The translations under genes and the position numbers were made by a program. Shown here one piece after another: positions 14,881 through 23,839 of a stretch of DNA of 64,000 nt. Below the pieces are notes generated by a model. It did no database searches and was not told the origin of the DNA. It saw only the letters and a list, made by a program, of their open reading frames with translations. The stretch is from Pseudotamlana agarivorans (GTDB lineage: Bacteria > Bacteroidota > Bacteroidia > Flavobacteriales > Flavobacteriaceae). The number at the start of each line of letters is the position of its first letter. Within the stretch, counting starts at the first letter, position 1. The stretch lies in assembly GCF_018860245.1 (NCBI RefSeq), contig NZ_JAHKPD010000025.1:62001-126000 (forward strand), written 5' to 3'.

Positions 14881-16350
14881 ATGAAAAATATTCCCCTCTT
14901 TATATTAGCTTGCTGTGCCAACTTTATCGCACATTCCCAAAGTATCACTGCGCAACTTATTGATAAAGGAAATGGCAACCCAATCCCTTATGCCACTATT
15001 AAAACAAACGAACATCAAGGGGTAATTTCTAATGAAGAAGGTTTTTTTACAATCCATATTGATGAATCGGTTAAAACCTTAAGTATTTCTTGCCTGGGTT
15101 ATAAGCATAAAACAATTGAAACCAAAGACTTAAAAAACACAAACACTATCATTACGCTTGAAGAGGCATTAAACCAATTGGATGAGGTTTTTATAAGTAA
15201 CAAAACGCCTAATGCGCGAAGTATTATCGCAAAAGCAAGAGAAAACCTTTCAAAGAATTACACTTCAAAATTGAATAAGTATAACGTTTTTAGCAGAATG
15301 ACCAATTATATCGATTTTAAAGTTTTAGAATTTGAAATTGAAAAGGCTTCACATGTCAATAATAAAAACATAGAAGCTGCGAATACCGATTTAGTGGCTA
15401 TGTCTAAAAAAGTACGCGAAAGTAATATGGTTCAATTTGAAGATTTTAAGGGAGAATTGTACAGTCTTAACAGGGATAGCAGTAAAATAAAGGTATCGAA
15501 AGCAACAAAACTTTTAGATCATACCAACGATTTTTCATTGGATGATATACAGGAGAAATCACAAAAAATCGTTTTAAAGTATTTAGACAGTTCAAAAACC
15601 TACAAAATAAAATCGGGATTGTTTAAACTTGAAGACTCCTTAGATCTAAACGATGAAAAACTTAAAAATCTTCAGAAAAAAGAATACCAATTAAACGCTC
15701 TAAATACAAACACACGTAGAGGCCTTAGGGGTGCTCAGTTTTATCAGGACGCGTTTTTAAATAAGTTTTTAGATGAAGACTTATACCAATATCGTATAGA
15801 AAGCACCACTTTTGATAACGATGAACTTACTTACGTTATACGTTTCATACCAAGAAAAAGCAAGGCAAAATACACCGGATCACTTTCTATAAACCATGGT
15901 GATTTCGCTATTACTAAAGTGGATTATCATTATTCTGAAGGAAAACAAGGTAAAAAAATTAACCTGAAGTTTCTCCTAGGGGTAAAATACATACACACCA
16001 TAAGTAGTGGTACGATTTTATATAATAAATCTAGCGACAGCTTGTATCACCCGAAGTATATTAAGCACAATTATGGAAATTATTTTTATGCGAGTAGAGA
16101 CGTGAAATTTATAGAAAACAGTAGAGATAAAAACAAAGTTAGCTTCAGTTTTACAGTTGAAGGTAGTAGCCGTTTCAAACAAGAACTTCTCATTACAGGA
16201 CATGAAGCTTTAAGTGAAGTAGCTTTTAATGCTGTAAAACAAGATACTGCCGTTGCTTATAAAGAATTAAAGAAATTCGATAAATCAATTTGGGGAAAGG
16301 ATCAGATTTTGGAACCATCAACTGAGATTAAAAATTTTCAATCGGAATAA
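14881..16350 (+). CDS. Exported protein with carboxypeptidase-like regulatory domain
   Basis: The 489-residue protein has a signal peptide (residues 1-19, cleaved near HSQS) and a CarboxypepD_reg-like beta-sandwich domain (about 20-100: [29 protein letters not shown]). It continues as a long beta-rich region with repeated [18 protein letters not shown]-type strands. In Bacteroidetes such proteins are usually outer-membrane-associated and have no assigned function. It has no TonB plug motif, so I do not call it a receptor. It stands alone between ychF (divergent) and a leftward PepSY-like gene. Confidence 0.8.
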   Translation: MKNIPLFILACCANFIAHSQSITAQLIDKGNGNPIPYATIKTNEHQGVISNEEGFFTIHIDESVKTLSISCLGYKHKTIETKDLKNTNTIITLEEALNQLDEVFISNKTPNARSIIAKARENLSKNYTSKLNKYNVFSRMTNYIDFKVLEFEIEKASHVNNKNIEAANTDLVAMSKKVRESNMVQFEDFKGELYSLNRDSSKIKVSKATKLLDHTNDFSLDDIQEKSQKIVLKYLDSSKTYKIKSGLFKLEDSLDLNDEKLKNLQKKEYQLNALNTNTRRGLRGAQFYQDAFLNKFLDEDLYQYRIESTTFDNDELTYVIRFIPRKSKAKYTGSLSINHGDFAITKVDYHYSEGKQGKKINLKFLLGVKYIHTISSGTILYNKSSDSLYHPKYIKHNYGNYFYASRDVKFIENSRDKNKVSFSFTVEGSSRFKQELLITGHEALSEVAFNAVKQDTAVAYKELKKFDKSIWGKDQILEPSTEIKNFQSE

Positions 16351-16451
16351 AAAAAGGCTGTATATAAGGTGAAATTTTCGCCAACATAAACGGATTACTT
16401 ATTTACAAACAACCTCTTTTTAATCTTTTTTTTTTAAACGACAATAACCAG

Positions 16452-16952
16452 CTATATAAATAACATTATCAAGGTTAGCACGACTCCAAAAGCAGTAAAA
16501 TACATGCCTTTTTTAAAGATTTTAGTTTTAGGCATAAACATCCAAAAAGATGATATTGCAAAAAAGAAAAGCGACACCCCAGAAAACACATTTAGCCAGA
16601 ATAAAGGCTCTTGTGAAGTGGCTTTATGCAAATGTGTCATTCGACTAAGTACATAAGGCAACTCTTCTTTAGTATAATTAGCAACACCAGTGGTTTTGTT
16701 ATATTGGCCATTTTTAAATATAATTAAATCGCCTTCATTTTTTTCAGCTTTAAACCGCTTAATTTTTAAAGCACGTCCAACGGCTTCGCCTCTTAAATTT
16801 GGCTTTAATGCTTTTTCTACTTCAATTTTACTTTTTAAAAAATCGGTATTTCTAAAAATTAAAATAACGCCGCTTAATGAGTAAACAATCATTACTCCTA
16901 TTAAGAAAAAACCTAAATATCGGTGTATTATGCGCATCCACTTGTTTGTCAT
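16452..16952 (-). CDS. PepSY-associated transmembrane protein
   Basis: The 166-residue protein has an N-terminal helix starting MRIIHRYLGFFLIGVMIVYSLSGVILIF. A soluble loop of about 85 residues follows, containing LSRMTHLHKATSQEPLFWLNVFSGVSLFFF, and then two closely spaced helices. The HRYLGFFLG and HLHKA-type motifs are those of PepSY-TM proteins, which in this phylum often accompany iron or respiratory functions. There is no iron gene next to it here. The function is unknown. Confidence 0.72.
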   Translation of the reverse strand: MTNKWMRIIHRYLGFFLIGVMIVYSLSGVILIFRNTDFLKSKIEVEKALKPNLRGEAVGRALKIKRFKAEKNEGDLIIFKNGQYNKTTGVANYTKEELPYVLSRMTHLHKATSQEPLFWLNVFSGVSLFFFAISSFWMFMPKTKIFKKGMYFTAFGVVLTLIMLFI

Positions 16953-17031
16953 ACTATATGTTTTTGACGTTAGACCAAATAATATTATTATGGTTTAATA
17001 AAGATTAAAAAAGTTTCAAAGGTATTCTGTT

Positions 17032-17064
17032 TAAAAAAAATATCCCAAGCTAAAGCTCAGGATT
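17032..17064 (-). terminator. Intrinsic terminator after the CPBP gene
   Basis: ATCCCAAGCT and AGCTCAGGAT (17042-17063) form a 10-base stem with G-U pairs. In the leftward transcript they are followed by a run of U, 31 bases after the CPBP stop codon. Confidence 0.7.
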
Positions 17065-17094
17065 TTTCATTTATTTCAAAGTATTTTTTCTATT

Positions 17095-17889
17095 TTAAAT
17101 AGCAGCTTCTTGTGTTTGCACAAATTCTTCTATAGCTTTCTTTTTAGTTAATTGTATAATACCTAAAATTCCGAAGATAATTGGGCTAAAAGACACCAAT
17201 AAACTAACTACTACTCCGGCCATAGCCAAAGCCCCTTCAACATTGCCATCGGCGCTAACCAATCCTTCCATGGTAAACGCTGTAAAATCCCATAAGGCAT
17301 GTAATATTATAGCCGGTACAATACTTAAGGTTTTTATTCGAATCGCTAAGAACAGCACCCCAGAACTCATTGCAAAAAATGCCTGTGCGATACCTTGTCC
17401 CAACTCTCCAGTTGTAAATACATTCATGATATGAATCAATCCGAAAGTCACAATAACAACAATAGCAGCTTTCCAAAATCCAAATTTCTTAGTTAAACTA
17501 CTTAATAATATCCCGCGAAACATTAATTCTTCAGAAATACCAACAAAAATACAGTTAAAAAGTACCCACTTGTATGAATCGAAATCAGAAAATATACCAT
17601 TTAATCCACTAGTTATTAAACATAAAGTGATAACAAATACAGGGTAAATTAAAATCCAGTTCTTCTTGGCTTTAATTTTATTCAGACCTACAATAATATT
17701 GGCTGGTCTTATATAACTGTAAATCAAAACAGTTGCAGCGGCAAATAACAAATGCATAGCTAATCCGCTATGTACTAACTCTGCTAAGGACATTTTTTCA
17801 GAAGATACAAATACTTTGGCATAAACAAATGTAAAAAAGGCCCAAAGCACAGTTACTATTAATAAATGGGATAATGGGATACGTTTCAT
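17095..17889 (-). CDS. CPBP family intramembrane glutamic protease-like protein
   Basis: The 264-residue polytopic membrane protein carries the CPBP/Abi motifs: EELMFRG (E120, E121, R125), a histidine in FGLIHIMN (His153) and a histidine in ILHALWDF (His197). This arrangement matches Rce1-type intramembrane proteases; in bacteria many are linked to bacteriocin immunity or have no known role. I chose ATG 17889 (MKRIPLSHLL) because the ATG at 17979 lies inside the terminator of the preceding ferredoxin gene. No peptide or bacteriocin gene is nearby. Confidence 0.88.
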   Translation of the reverse strand: MKRIPLSHLLIVTVLWAFFTFVYAKVFVSSEKMSLAELVHSGLAMHLLFAAATVLIYSYIRPANIIVGLNKIKAKKNWILIYPVFVITLCLITSGLNGIFSDFDSYKWVLFNCIFVGISEELMFRGILLSSLTKKFGFWKAAIVVIVTFGLIHIMNVFTTGELGQGIAQAFFAMSSGVLFLAIRIKTLSIVPAIILHALWDFTAFTMEGLVSADGNVEGALAMAGVVVSLLVSFSPIIFGILGIIQLTKKKAIEEFVQTQEAAI

Positions 17890-17965
17890 AAAATTTTTGG
17901 TTTGGTTAATATTGGTTTGAATAATTAAAGTAAATGTAATTTTTTTGTTAAATAAAGGCCTACAA

Positions 17966-17998
17966 ACAAAAAAGACCACCTTTAAGGGTGGTCTTTTA
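17966..17998 (-). terminator. Intrinsic terminator after the ferredoxin gene
   Basis: AAAGACCACC and GGTGGTCTTT (17971-17996) are perfect 10-base arms with a 6-base loop and a U run in the leftward transcript, 25 bases after the ferredoxin stop. Confidence 0.92.
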
Positions 17999-18020
17999 AA
18001 ATATAATTCAAAAACTTTAT

Positions 18021-18374
18021 CTATCCATCAGGATGCATAAAGCGTTGTTTTGCTAATAATTCATCTTCAGTTTCTACATGTTCATCATCAGGAACACAAC
18101 AATCCACTGGACATACTGCCGCACATTGAGGTTCATCATGAAAACCTTTACACTCGGTACATTTATCTGGTACGATGTAATAAAGTTCGTCACTAATAGG
18201 TTCTTGAGCTTCATCAGCATCCACTTCAGAGCCGTTCGTTAGTACTACTGTTCCGTCCAAACTTGTACCATCTTTGTAGCGCCAATCATCTGCACCTTCA
18301 TAAATTGCCGTATTCGGGCATTCCGGTTCACATGCACCACAATTTATACATTCGTCTGTTATTATAATTGCCAT
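18021..18374 (-). CDS. fdx: 2[4Fe-4S] dicluster ferredoxin
   Basis: The 117-residue soluble electron carrier has ligands for two 4Fe-4S clusters. The first set is C9, C12, C15 and C19. The second is C72, C75, C84 and C88 ([18 protein letters not shown]), then a CC pair at 92-93. The middle insert of about 50 acidic residues ([17 protein letters not shown]) is typical of flavobacterial versions. The ferredoxin is likely a general low-potential carrier. It is transcribed leftward from a promoter that overlaps the rightward promoter of the acyl-CoA reductase gene, and it ends at a strong terminator, so it is monocistronic. Confidence 0.92.
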   Translation of the reverse strand: MAIIITDECINCGACEPECPNTAIYEGADDWRYKDGTSLDGTVVLTNGSEVDADEAQEPISDELYYIVPDKCTECKGFHDEPQCAAVCPVDCCVPDDEHVETEDELLAKQRFMHPDG

Positions 18375-18390
18375 AGCGTTTTTTTCTTTC

Positions 18391-18398
18391 TAAATTTG
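18391..18398 (+). promoter_or_regulatory. Acyl-CoA reductase promoter -7 element (TAAATTTG)
   Basis: It is an exact TAnnTTTG match, 44 bases before the ATG at 18443. It lies only 6 bases from the opposing ferredoxin -7 element, so the two polymerase footprints must overlap. Confidence 0.6.
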
Positions 18399-18404
18399 CA
18401 ATAG

Positions 18405-18412
18405 CAAAAATA
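18405..18412 (-). promoter_or_regulatory. Ferredoxin promoter -7 element (TATTTTTG)
   Basis: Read leftward it matches TAnnTTTG exactly and lies 30 bases upstream of the ferredoxin ATG at 18374. Confidence 0.6.
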
Positions 18413-18442
18413 ACGCCTAAACCTTTCATAACCAAATTCAGA

Positions 18443-19501
18443 ATGCAATTACAAGAAAGAATTAATGCTTTTATAAAATTAGGAGATTTTTTAAGGCAAT
18501 TTTCTAACGAAGTTGTTCAAAAGAATGATATTGTTGAACATAACGATATTTTCTTCGATGGCTTTAAACATCAGTTAAAATTAGCAGAAGAACATAATGG
18601 CTGGTTTACTCAGGAAAACATACGTTTTGCTTTAAACTCGTGGTCTGAAGCTTTAACTCAGGAAAATTTAAACGCCTGGTTAAAACCTTATAAAATTGGC
18701 AATACCAACCCCAAAACAGTAGCCATAATAATGGCCGGAAACATACCTCTTGTAGGGTTTCACGACTTTTTATCGGTTCTAATTACAGGGCATGATGTTT
18801 TGGTAAAGCAGTCTTCAAACGACAAACATCTTCTACCCTATCTAAGTAAATATCTGGAATATGTGGAACCTCAGTTTAAAGGTAAAATTAACTTTACTGA
18901 AGGAAAAGTAGAAAATTTTGATGCTGTTATCGCCACAGGAAGCAATAATACGGCACGTTATTTTGAATATTATTTTAAAGATAAACCATCAATTATTAGA
19001 AATAATAGAAATTCAGTAGCCGTTTTAACTGGAAACGAAACTGAAGCCGATTTAAAAAACCTGTCTGAAGACATATTTAGATATTACGGATTGGGTTGCC
19101 GAAACGTCTCGAAACTCTACCTCCCAAAAAATTACAATTTCGATGCTTTCTTTGAAGGTATGTACCACTGGCATCCTATTATCAATAAAGCCAAATACGC
19201 GAACAATTACGATTATAATAAAGCGGTCTATTTAATGAGTGAATTTGACATGCTTGAAAATGGCTTTTTCATGATTAAAGAAGACGAAAGTTTAGCTTCA
19301 CCTATTGCTACTGTTTTCTATGAGTATTATGAAAACAAAACGCAATTAGAAGAAAAACTAAAAGCAAATAAACAGCAAATTCAATGCATTGTGTCTAACG
19401 GATTTACAAAAAGTGAAATTGCTTTTGGAGCCACTCAAAAACCACAACTTTGGGAATATGCAGACGATGTGGATTCTGTTGAATTTTTATTAGCGATTTG
19501 A
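18443..19501 (+). CDS. Acyl-CoA reductase (LuxC-like)
   Basis: The 352-residue enzyme is of the LuxC/aldehyde-dehydrogenase fold, expected to reduce an acyl-CoA or acyl group to an aldehyde with NAD(P)H. The region VAIIMAGNIPLVGFHDFLSVL (about 93-113) is the cofactor-binding start, and YYGLGCRNVSKLYLP (about 215) holds the likely catalytic Cys. The neighbourhood (divergent ferredoxin, then serC and serA in the same direction) does not point to luminescence; no luxAB-like genes are present. The natural substrate is unknown. Confidence 0.85.
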   Translation: MQLQERINAFIKLGDFLRQFSNEVVQKNDIVEHNDIFFDGFKHQLKLAEEHNGWFTQENIRFALNSWSEALTQENLNAWLKPYKIGNTNPKTVAIIMAGNIPLVGFHDFLSVLITGHDVLVKQSSNDKHLLPYLSKYLEYVEPQFKGKINFTEGKVENFDAVIATGSNNTARYFEYYFKDKPSIIRNNRNSVAVLTGNETEADLKNLSEDIFRYYGLGCRNVSKLYLPKNYNFDAFFEGMYHWHPIINKAKYANNYDYNKAVYLMSEFDMLENGFFMIKEDESLASPIATVFYEYYENKTQLEEKLKANKQQIQCIVSNGFTKSEIAFGATQKPQLWEYADDVDSVEFLLAI

Positions 19502-19577
19502 TAAAACTTTTAAAGAATTTTTAATTAAAAATCAGTAATTAATTAAGACCTTTACATCTTAATTTTTACCAAGAAAA

Positions 19578-20642
19578 ATGAAAAAACATAACTTTAGTGC
19601 AGGACCTAGTATTTTACCACAAGAAGTTTTATTAAAAGCTTCAGGGGCAATTGTAGATTATAACAACAGTGGATTATCCTTAATTGAAATATCTCATAGA
19701 AGTAAAGATTTTGTTGAGATTATGGACAACGCTAGAGCCTTAGCTTTAGAGCTTTTAGGATTAGAAGGAAAAGGTTATACAGCTTTATTTTTACAAGGTG
19801 GTGCTAGTATGCAGTTTTTAATGACCGCATTAAATCTTTTAGAGAAAAAAGCAGGTTATATTAATACAGGTGCTTGGAGTGGAAAATCAATTAAAGAAGC
19901 TAAGAAAGTAGGAGAAATTATCGATGTAGCTTCTTCTGCCGATGCTAACTTCAATTACATTCCTAAAGGATTCGAAATTCCTTCAGATTTAGACTATTTA
20001 CACTATACATCAAACAACACTATTTTTGGAACGCAGTTTAAAGATATTCCACAAACCGATGTGCCATTAGTATGTGATATGAGTAGTGATATTTTCTCAA
20101 GTACTTTAGATTATTCAAAATTCGCTTTAATATATGCAGGTGCTCAAAAAAATATGGGACCAGCAGGAACAACGCTTGTTGTTGTAAAAGACGAAATTTT
20201 AGGAAAAGTATCTCGCGATATTCCATCAATCTTAGATTACCAATTACACATTAAAGCAGGTAGTATGTACAACACACCTCCTGTATTTCCTGTGTACACA
20301 TCTATGTTAACTTTAGAGTGGTTAAAAGGATTAGGTGGTATTGCTGGAATTCAAGAAGAAAACGAAAAGAAAGCAACCCTAATGTATTCTGAGATTGATT
20401 TAAATCCATTATTTAAAGGATTTGCAGCTAAAGAAGACCGTTCTACAATGAATGCGACATTTAACTTAACAAACGAAAGTTTAAAAGATACTTTTGATGC
20501 CATGCTTAAAGAAGCTGGAATTAGTGGTGTAAACGGACACAGAAGTGTTGGTGGATATAGAGCATCTATGTATAATGCATTACCTCTAGACAGCGTAAAA
20601 GCATTAGTAGAAGTCATGAACGAATTAGAGGCTAAAGCATAA
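19578..20642 (+). CDS. serC: Phosphoserine aminotransferase SerC
   Basis: The 354-residue PLP enzyme converts 3-phosphohydroxypyruvate to phosphoserine. It starts with HNFSAGPSILP and carries the PLP lysine in YAGAQKNMGPAG (Lys191). It ends with the GHRSVGGYRASMYNALP segment that binds the substrate phosphate. Length matches the family. It lies 76 bases after the acyl-CoA reductase gene and 99 bases before serA, from which it is separated by two GAAA-loop hairpins. Confidence 0.97.
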   Translation: MKKHNFSAGPSILPQEVLLKASGAIVDYNNSGLSLIEISHRSKDFVEIMDNARALALELLGLEGKGYTALFLQGGASMQFLMTALNLLEKKAGYINTGAWSGKSIKEAKKVGEIIDVASSADANFNYIPKGFEIPSDLDYLHYTSNNTIFGTQFKDIPQTDVPLVCDMSSDIFSSTLDYSKFALIYAGAQKNMGPAGTTLVVVKDEILGKVSRDIPSILDYQLHIKAGSMYNTPPVFPVYTSMLTLEWLKGLGGIAGIQEENEKKATLMYSEIDLNPLFKGFAAKEDRSTMNATFNLTNESLKDTFDAMLKEAGISGVNGHRSVGGYRASMYNALPLDSVKALVEVMNELEAKA

Positions 20643-20655
20643 AACAGTTCTCTCA

Positions 20656-20673
20656 TTTCCACGAAAGTGGAAA
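20656..20673. repeat. GAAA-loop hairpin after serC
   Basis: TTTCCACGAAAGTGGAAA has seven perfect base pairs around a GAAA tetraloop. There is no U run after it, so it is not a standard terminator. Confidence 0.75.
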
Positions 20674-20706
20674 CTAAAGGATTCAACTAAATAATTACTA
20701 TTAATA

Positions 20707-20724
20707 TTTTCGCTTTCGCGGAAA
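20707..20724. repeat. Second GAAA-loop-type hairpin before serA
   Basis: On the minus strand this reads ATTTCCGCGAAAGCGAAA, one mismatch from a perfect stem around GAAA. The 15-base core TTTCCGCGAAAGCGA is identical to one inside recQ at 61795-61809. Confidence 0.7.
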
Positions 20725-20741
20725 TAAAAAATAACAAAACA

Positions 20742-21692
20742 ATGAAAGTATTAGCAAACGACGGTATTTCACAAAGTGGTATCGACGCCTTAGAAAAAGG
20801 AGGATACGAAGTAATCACTACTACCGTAGCACAAGAGCAATTAATCAATTATATTAATGAAAAAGACATCGCTGTTTTATTAGTTAGAAGTGCAACTACT
20901 GTACGTCAAGACTTAATCGATGCTTGTCCTGGATTAAAAATCATTGGACGTGGTGGTGTTGGTATGGATAATATCGATGTAGCCTATGCTAGAGAAAAAG
21001 GACTTAGTGTTATTAACACGCCAGCAGCTTCTTCGCACTCTGTTGCTGAGTTAGTATTCGGTCACTTTTTTGGATTAGCACGTTTCTTACATAACTCAAA
21101 CAGAGATATGCCATTAGAAGGTGATCAAAACTTTAAAGGTTTAAAGAAAGCTTATGCTAAAGGTACAGAATTAAAAGGTAAAACTTTAGGTGTTTTAGGT
21201 TTTGGTCGTATTGGTCAAGCTACCGCTAAAGTGGCCTTAGGAGCTGGAATGAAAGTTGTTGCTTTCGATCCGTTCTTAGAAAAAGCAAACTTAGAATTGG
21301 ATTTCTTTGACGGACAAAAAGTAAGCTTTGAAATTGAAACAATTTCTAAAGAAGAGGTTTTAAAACAAGCCGATTTCATCTCATTACACGTTCCTGCACA
21401 AGATAGCTACGTTATTGATGAAGCAGAATTCAACATCATGAAAGATGGTGTCATTATCGCTAACGCAGCACGTGGTGGTGTGGTTAATGAAGTAGCACTT
21501 GTAAAAGCCCTAGAAAGTGGTAAAGTTTCTAGAGCTGCTTTAGATGTTTTTGAAAAAGAACCTAAACCAGAAATTCAGTTATTAATGAACCCAGCTTTAT
21601 CTTTAACACCACACACTGGTGCTGCAACTAACGAGGCGCAAGATAGAATTGGTACTGAATTAGCAGAACAAATTATTAGTATTCTTGGATAA
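20742..21692 (+). CDS. serA: D-3-phosphoglycerate dehydrogenase (SerA-type D-2-hydroxyacid dehydrogenase)
   Basis: The 316-residue NAD-dependent dehydrogenase performs the first step of serine synthesis, directly downstream of serC. The Rossmann motif GVLGFGRIGQATAKVAL, the catalytic Arg in ANAARGGVVNE, the Glu in DVFEKEP and the His in LTPHTGAAT are all in place. It lacks the C-terminal ACT domain of E. coli SerA, so it is a short type not subject to serine feedback through ACT. It ends before a good terminator (21809-21841). Confidence 0.93.
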   Translation: MKVLANDGISQSGIDALEKGGYEVITTTVAQEQLINYINEKDIAVLLVRSATTVRQDLIDACPGLKIIGRGGVGMDNIDVAYAREKGLSVINTPAASSHSVAELVFGHFFGLARFLHNSNRDMPLEGDQNFKGLKKAYAKGTELKGKTLGVLGFGRIGQATAKVALGAGMKVVAFDPFLEKANLELDFFDGQKVSFEIETISKEEVLKQADFISLHVPAQDSYVIDEAEFNIMKDGVIIANAARGGVVNEVALVKALESGKVSRAALDVFEKEPKPEIQLLMNPALSLTPHTGAATNEAQDRIGTELAEQIISILG

Positions 21693-21808
21693 TATTTTAA
21701 TTGAAAATTAATCTTCAACTAAAACTTGAGTTAAGGTTGTTTTGCTACACGTGTTGAACGCTATCTAAACATCCGTTACCCATAAAAGAATTCTATTGAT
21801 ATATTAAA

Positions 21809-21841
21809 AAGTCCTAGCATAAATATGTTAGGACTTTTTTT
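21809..21841 (+). terminator. Intrinsic terminator after serA
   Basis: AAGTCCTAGCAT and ATGTTAGGACTT form a long stem with an AAAT loop, followed by seven T, 117 bases after the serA stop. Confidence 0.9.
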
Positions 21842-21891
21842 GTACCTTAAACATCCCTTAAAAAAATATTAATTAATTAAACATAAAAATC

Positions 21892-22530
21892 ATGTCTGGA
21901 ATATTAGATATATTAAACAGCGACCTCGGAAAATCAATTGTTAACGGCGTTGCTGGACAAACCAATCAACCACATAGCAAAACACAAGATGTTTTAACCA
22001 TGGCCTTACCGCTTTTAACAGCAGCCATGAAACGTAACGCGAATTCACCTCAAGGTGCAGACGGTTTAATGAAGGCATTAAATACCAAACACGACGGAAG
22101 TATATTGGATAACTTAGGTAGCCTATTTGAAGGTGGTGTTAATTCTGATGTCTTGAAAGATGGTGGCAATATTTTGGGTCATGTATTAGGTTCAAAACAA
22201 CAGCATGTTGAAAATACTCTAAGTGCGAAATCGGGAATGGACACGAATTCTATTAGTCAAATTCTTAAGGTTGCGGCACCGCTTTTAATGGGTTTGATAG
22301 GCAAAAAGAGCCGACAAAACAATGTGAGTAATTCAAGCGACTTAGGCAGTCTTCTTGGCGGACTAATGGGCGGGAATTCTAGTGGTCAAGAGCAAAACTT
22401 TCTAGAAAGCATTTTAGACGCCGATGGAGATGGTAGCGTTATTGATGATGTTGCTGGCATGATGCTAGGTGGCGACAAAAGCAAAAGTGGTCTTGGAGGT
22501 ATGCTAGGCAGTTTGTTTGGTGGAAAATAA
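21892..22530 (+). CDS. DUF937 family protein with a calcium-loop-like motif
   Basis: The 212-residue Gly/Leu/Ser-rich protein is built from DUF937 (YidB-like) modules: a first half with LTMALPLLTAAMKRNA, a second with LKVAAPLLMGLIGKKS, then repeated GLLGGLMGG-type segments. Residues near 180 read DADGDGSVIDDV, the DxDxDG pattern of EF-hand or dockerin calcium loops. There is no signal peptide. The function of the family is unknown. It is monocistronic, flanked by terminators. Confidence 0.85.
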   Translation: MSGILDILNSDLGKSIVNGVAGQTNQPHSKTQDVLTMALPLLTAAMKRNANSPQGADGLMKALNTKHDGSILDNLGSLFEGGVNSDVLKDGGNILGHVLGSKQQHVENTLSAKSGMDTNSISQILKVAAPLLMGLIGKKSRQNNVSNSSDLGSLLGGLMGGNSSGQEQNFLESILDADGDGSVIDDVAGMMLGGDKSKSGLGGMLGSLFGGK

Positions 22531-22550
22531 TCTGAAATCAAAAAATTATT

Positions 22551-22596
22551 AAAGAGCTTGTGTTAAATTGAAACCTTTACGCAGGCTCTTTTTTTA
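22551..22596 (+). terminator. Intrinsic terminator after the DUF937 gene
   Basis: AAAGAGCTTGTGT pairs with ACGCAGGCTCTTT (one G-U pair) across a long loop and is followed by a T run, 20 bases after the stop. Confidence 0.8.
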
Positions 22597-22684
22597 TTTG
22601 CACTTAATTAAAATATGTATTGATTTTTGTATCTTAAAATGCCATTTTAAAAAATAATGGTTTAACTGTTTCAATTTTAAAAAA

Positions 22685-23137
22685 ATGAATCATCTCATGA
22701 AGTACTTGCTTTATTTATCACTTATTGCTTGTTTTATATACGGTTGTAAAGCCGTAAATAAAACTACAGTGCCAATAAAAGATGAAAATCTGGAAGCCTT
22801 GAAACGAAATGATACAGTCACTATAGTTAACGAAGAAGAAGCATATGAAATCATTATAATAGAACCTGGATTTAATTTTTGGGTAGCCAGTCAAGCGCGA
22901 CCTCGAGGGTATTATTCTCAAAGTTTTATGGAAAACAGAAACCATTTATATGTCATAGAATGGAACCAACGGGTTTTACAACCTCATCGTTATTCGCCAA
23001 ATTTGTATGAATTACAAATCAATTACGATCATGTTACTGACTATGGTTACGAAGTAAACTACCTGCTTTATAATTATTTTCTTTATTTTCAACGCACCTA
23101 TAAACAAAGATTAGGACCTTTTGTTCCTAGGATTTAA
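22685..23137 (+). CDS. DUF6146-like lipoprotein
   Basis: The 150-residue lipoprotein has a lipobox near Cys21 (FIYGCKA). The middle segment FNFWVASQARPRGYYSQSFM and the following NRNHLYVIEWNQRVLQPHRY are strongly conserved-looking and fit the Bacteroidetes-specific DUF6146 family. The function is unknown. It precedes the DUF6787 gene by 27 bases in the same direction and may be read with it, although a promoter element lies in the gap. Confidence 0.75.
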   Translation: MNHLMKYLLYLSLIACFIYGCKAVNKTTVPIKDENLEALKRNDTVTIVNEEEAYEIIIIEPGFNFWVASQARPRGYYSQSFMENRNHLYVIEWNQRVLQPHRYSPNLYELQINYDHVTDYGYEVNYLLYNYFLYFQRTYKQRLGPFVPRI

Positions 23138-23149
23138 TTAAGATTTAAT

Positions 23150-23157
23150 TACTTTTG
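23150..23157 (+). promoter_or_regulatory. Candidate -7 element (TACTTTTG) before DUF6787
   Basis: An exact TAnnTTTG match ends 8 bases before the ATG at 23165, so the transcript would be nearly leaderless. It would separate the metal-uptake cassette from the DUF6146 gene. Confidence 0.45.
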
Positions 23158-23164
23158 CAGCCAA

Positions 23165-23476
23165 ATGAAATTTGTGGAAAAATTAAAAGCACGTTGGGAT
23201 ATTGAACATAACTGGGAAATCATAGTCATTTTGATTGTGTTCTCTGTTACGGGTTCAACAGCATCATACATTGGGAAGCCTATATTACGCTATCTAAGTA
23301 TTACAACCGAAAACTTCGGGACTTTTGGATATTGGGTAATACGCATTCTTTTATTATTTGTTATGTATCAATTCATGCTGGTCTTTTTTGGATGGCTATT
23401 TGGTCAACATAAATTTTTCTGGAATTTTGAAAAGAAAATGTTACGCAGAATTGGTTTAAAACGTTTTGTAGATTAA
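23165..23476 (+). CDS. DUF6787-like small membrane protein
   Basis: The 103-residue protein has two transmembrane segments (about residues 20-38 and 58-82) and a charged C-terminal tail. The opening KLKARWDIEHNWEIIVILIVFSVTGS resembles the Bacteroidetes family DUF6787. The stop overlaps the next start (TAATG), so it is translationally coupled to the histidine-rich gene. A part in metal uptake is suggested only by this coupling. Confidence 0.72.
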   Translation: MKFVEKLKARWDIEHNWEIIVILIVFSVTGSTASYIGKPILRYLSITTENFGTFGYWVIRILLLFVMYQFMLVFFGWLFGQHKFFWNFEKKMLRRIGLKRFVD

Positions 23477-23808
23477 TGATTTCTAAACAGCAACATATTA
23501 TATTTAAAGTGTTTACACTTTGCTTAGTACTGAGCTTGCTGTTTCCTGCTGCGACAAAATTCGTACATCTATTTGAACACCACAACCATGAGGTTTGTAA
23601 AGATGGCGACACCACACACATTCATCAAGTTGATTTAGACTGTGAGTTTCAAAAGTTTTCTTTACATACACACATTTTTATAAGCGATACTAGCGCGTAT
23701 TGGACTGCAGTTAAGCGGCCATCAAAAGTATCTATTACGACTTATAAAACACTTAAACACCACAAACCGCTTTCTTATTCGTTAAGAGGCCCTCCTGTTT
23801 TAGCTTAA
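23476..23808 (+). CDS. Histidine-rich exported or membrane protein preceding a TonB receptor
   Basis: The 110-residue protein has an N-terminal hydrophobic segment (about 9-27) and a periplasmic part rich in metal ligands: FVHLFEHHNHEVCKDGDTTH, then IHQVD and HTHIF, with two cysteines. No catalytic domain is recognised. It is coupled to DUF6787 upstream and followed 31 bases later by a TonB-dependent receptor. The ligand pattern suggests binding of zinc or another transition metal at the membrane. Name and function are unassigned; the role is inference. Confidence 0.75.
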   Translation: MISKQQHIIFKVFTLCLVLSLLFPAATKFVHLFEHHNHEVCKDGDTTHIHQVDLDCEFQKFSLHTHIFISDTSAYWTAVKRPSKVSITTYKTLKHHKPLSYSLRGPPVLA

Positions 23809-23839
23809 AATACTTATTTTAAACTAAAACAAAAATTCA

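Noticed and set aside
16351-16451. Possible terminator between the CarboxypepD_reg and PepSY genes
   Set aside because: The arms are weak and interrupted; no stem longer than a few base pairs could be supported.
17095-17889. Bacteriocin immunity system
   Set aside because: CPBP proteins can act in immunity, but no leader peptide, bacteriocin or ABC exporter gene lies near it.
18443-19501. Bioluminescence locus
   Set aside because: The enzyme is LuxC-like but luxA, luxB, luxD and luxE are absent and the neighbours are serine biosynthesis genes.
23150-23157. Zur box overlapping the cassette promoter
   Set aside because: No convincing palindrome of Zur type was found within the 80 bases upstream of DUF6787.
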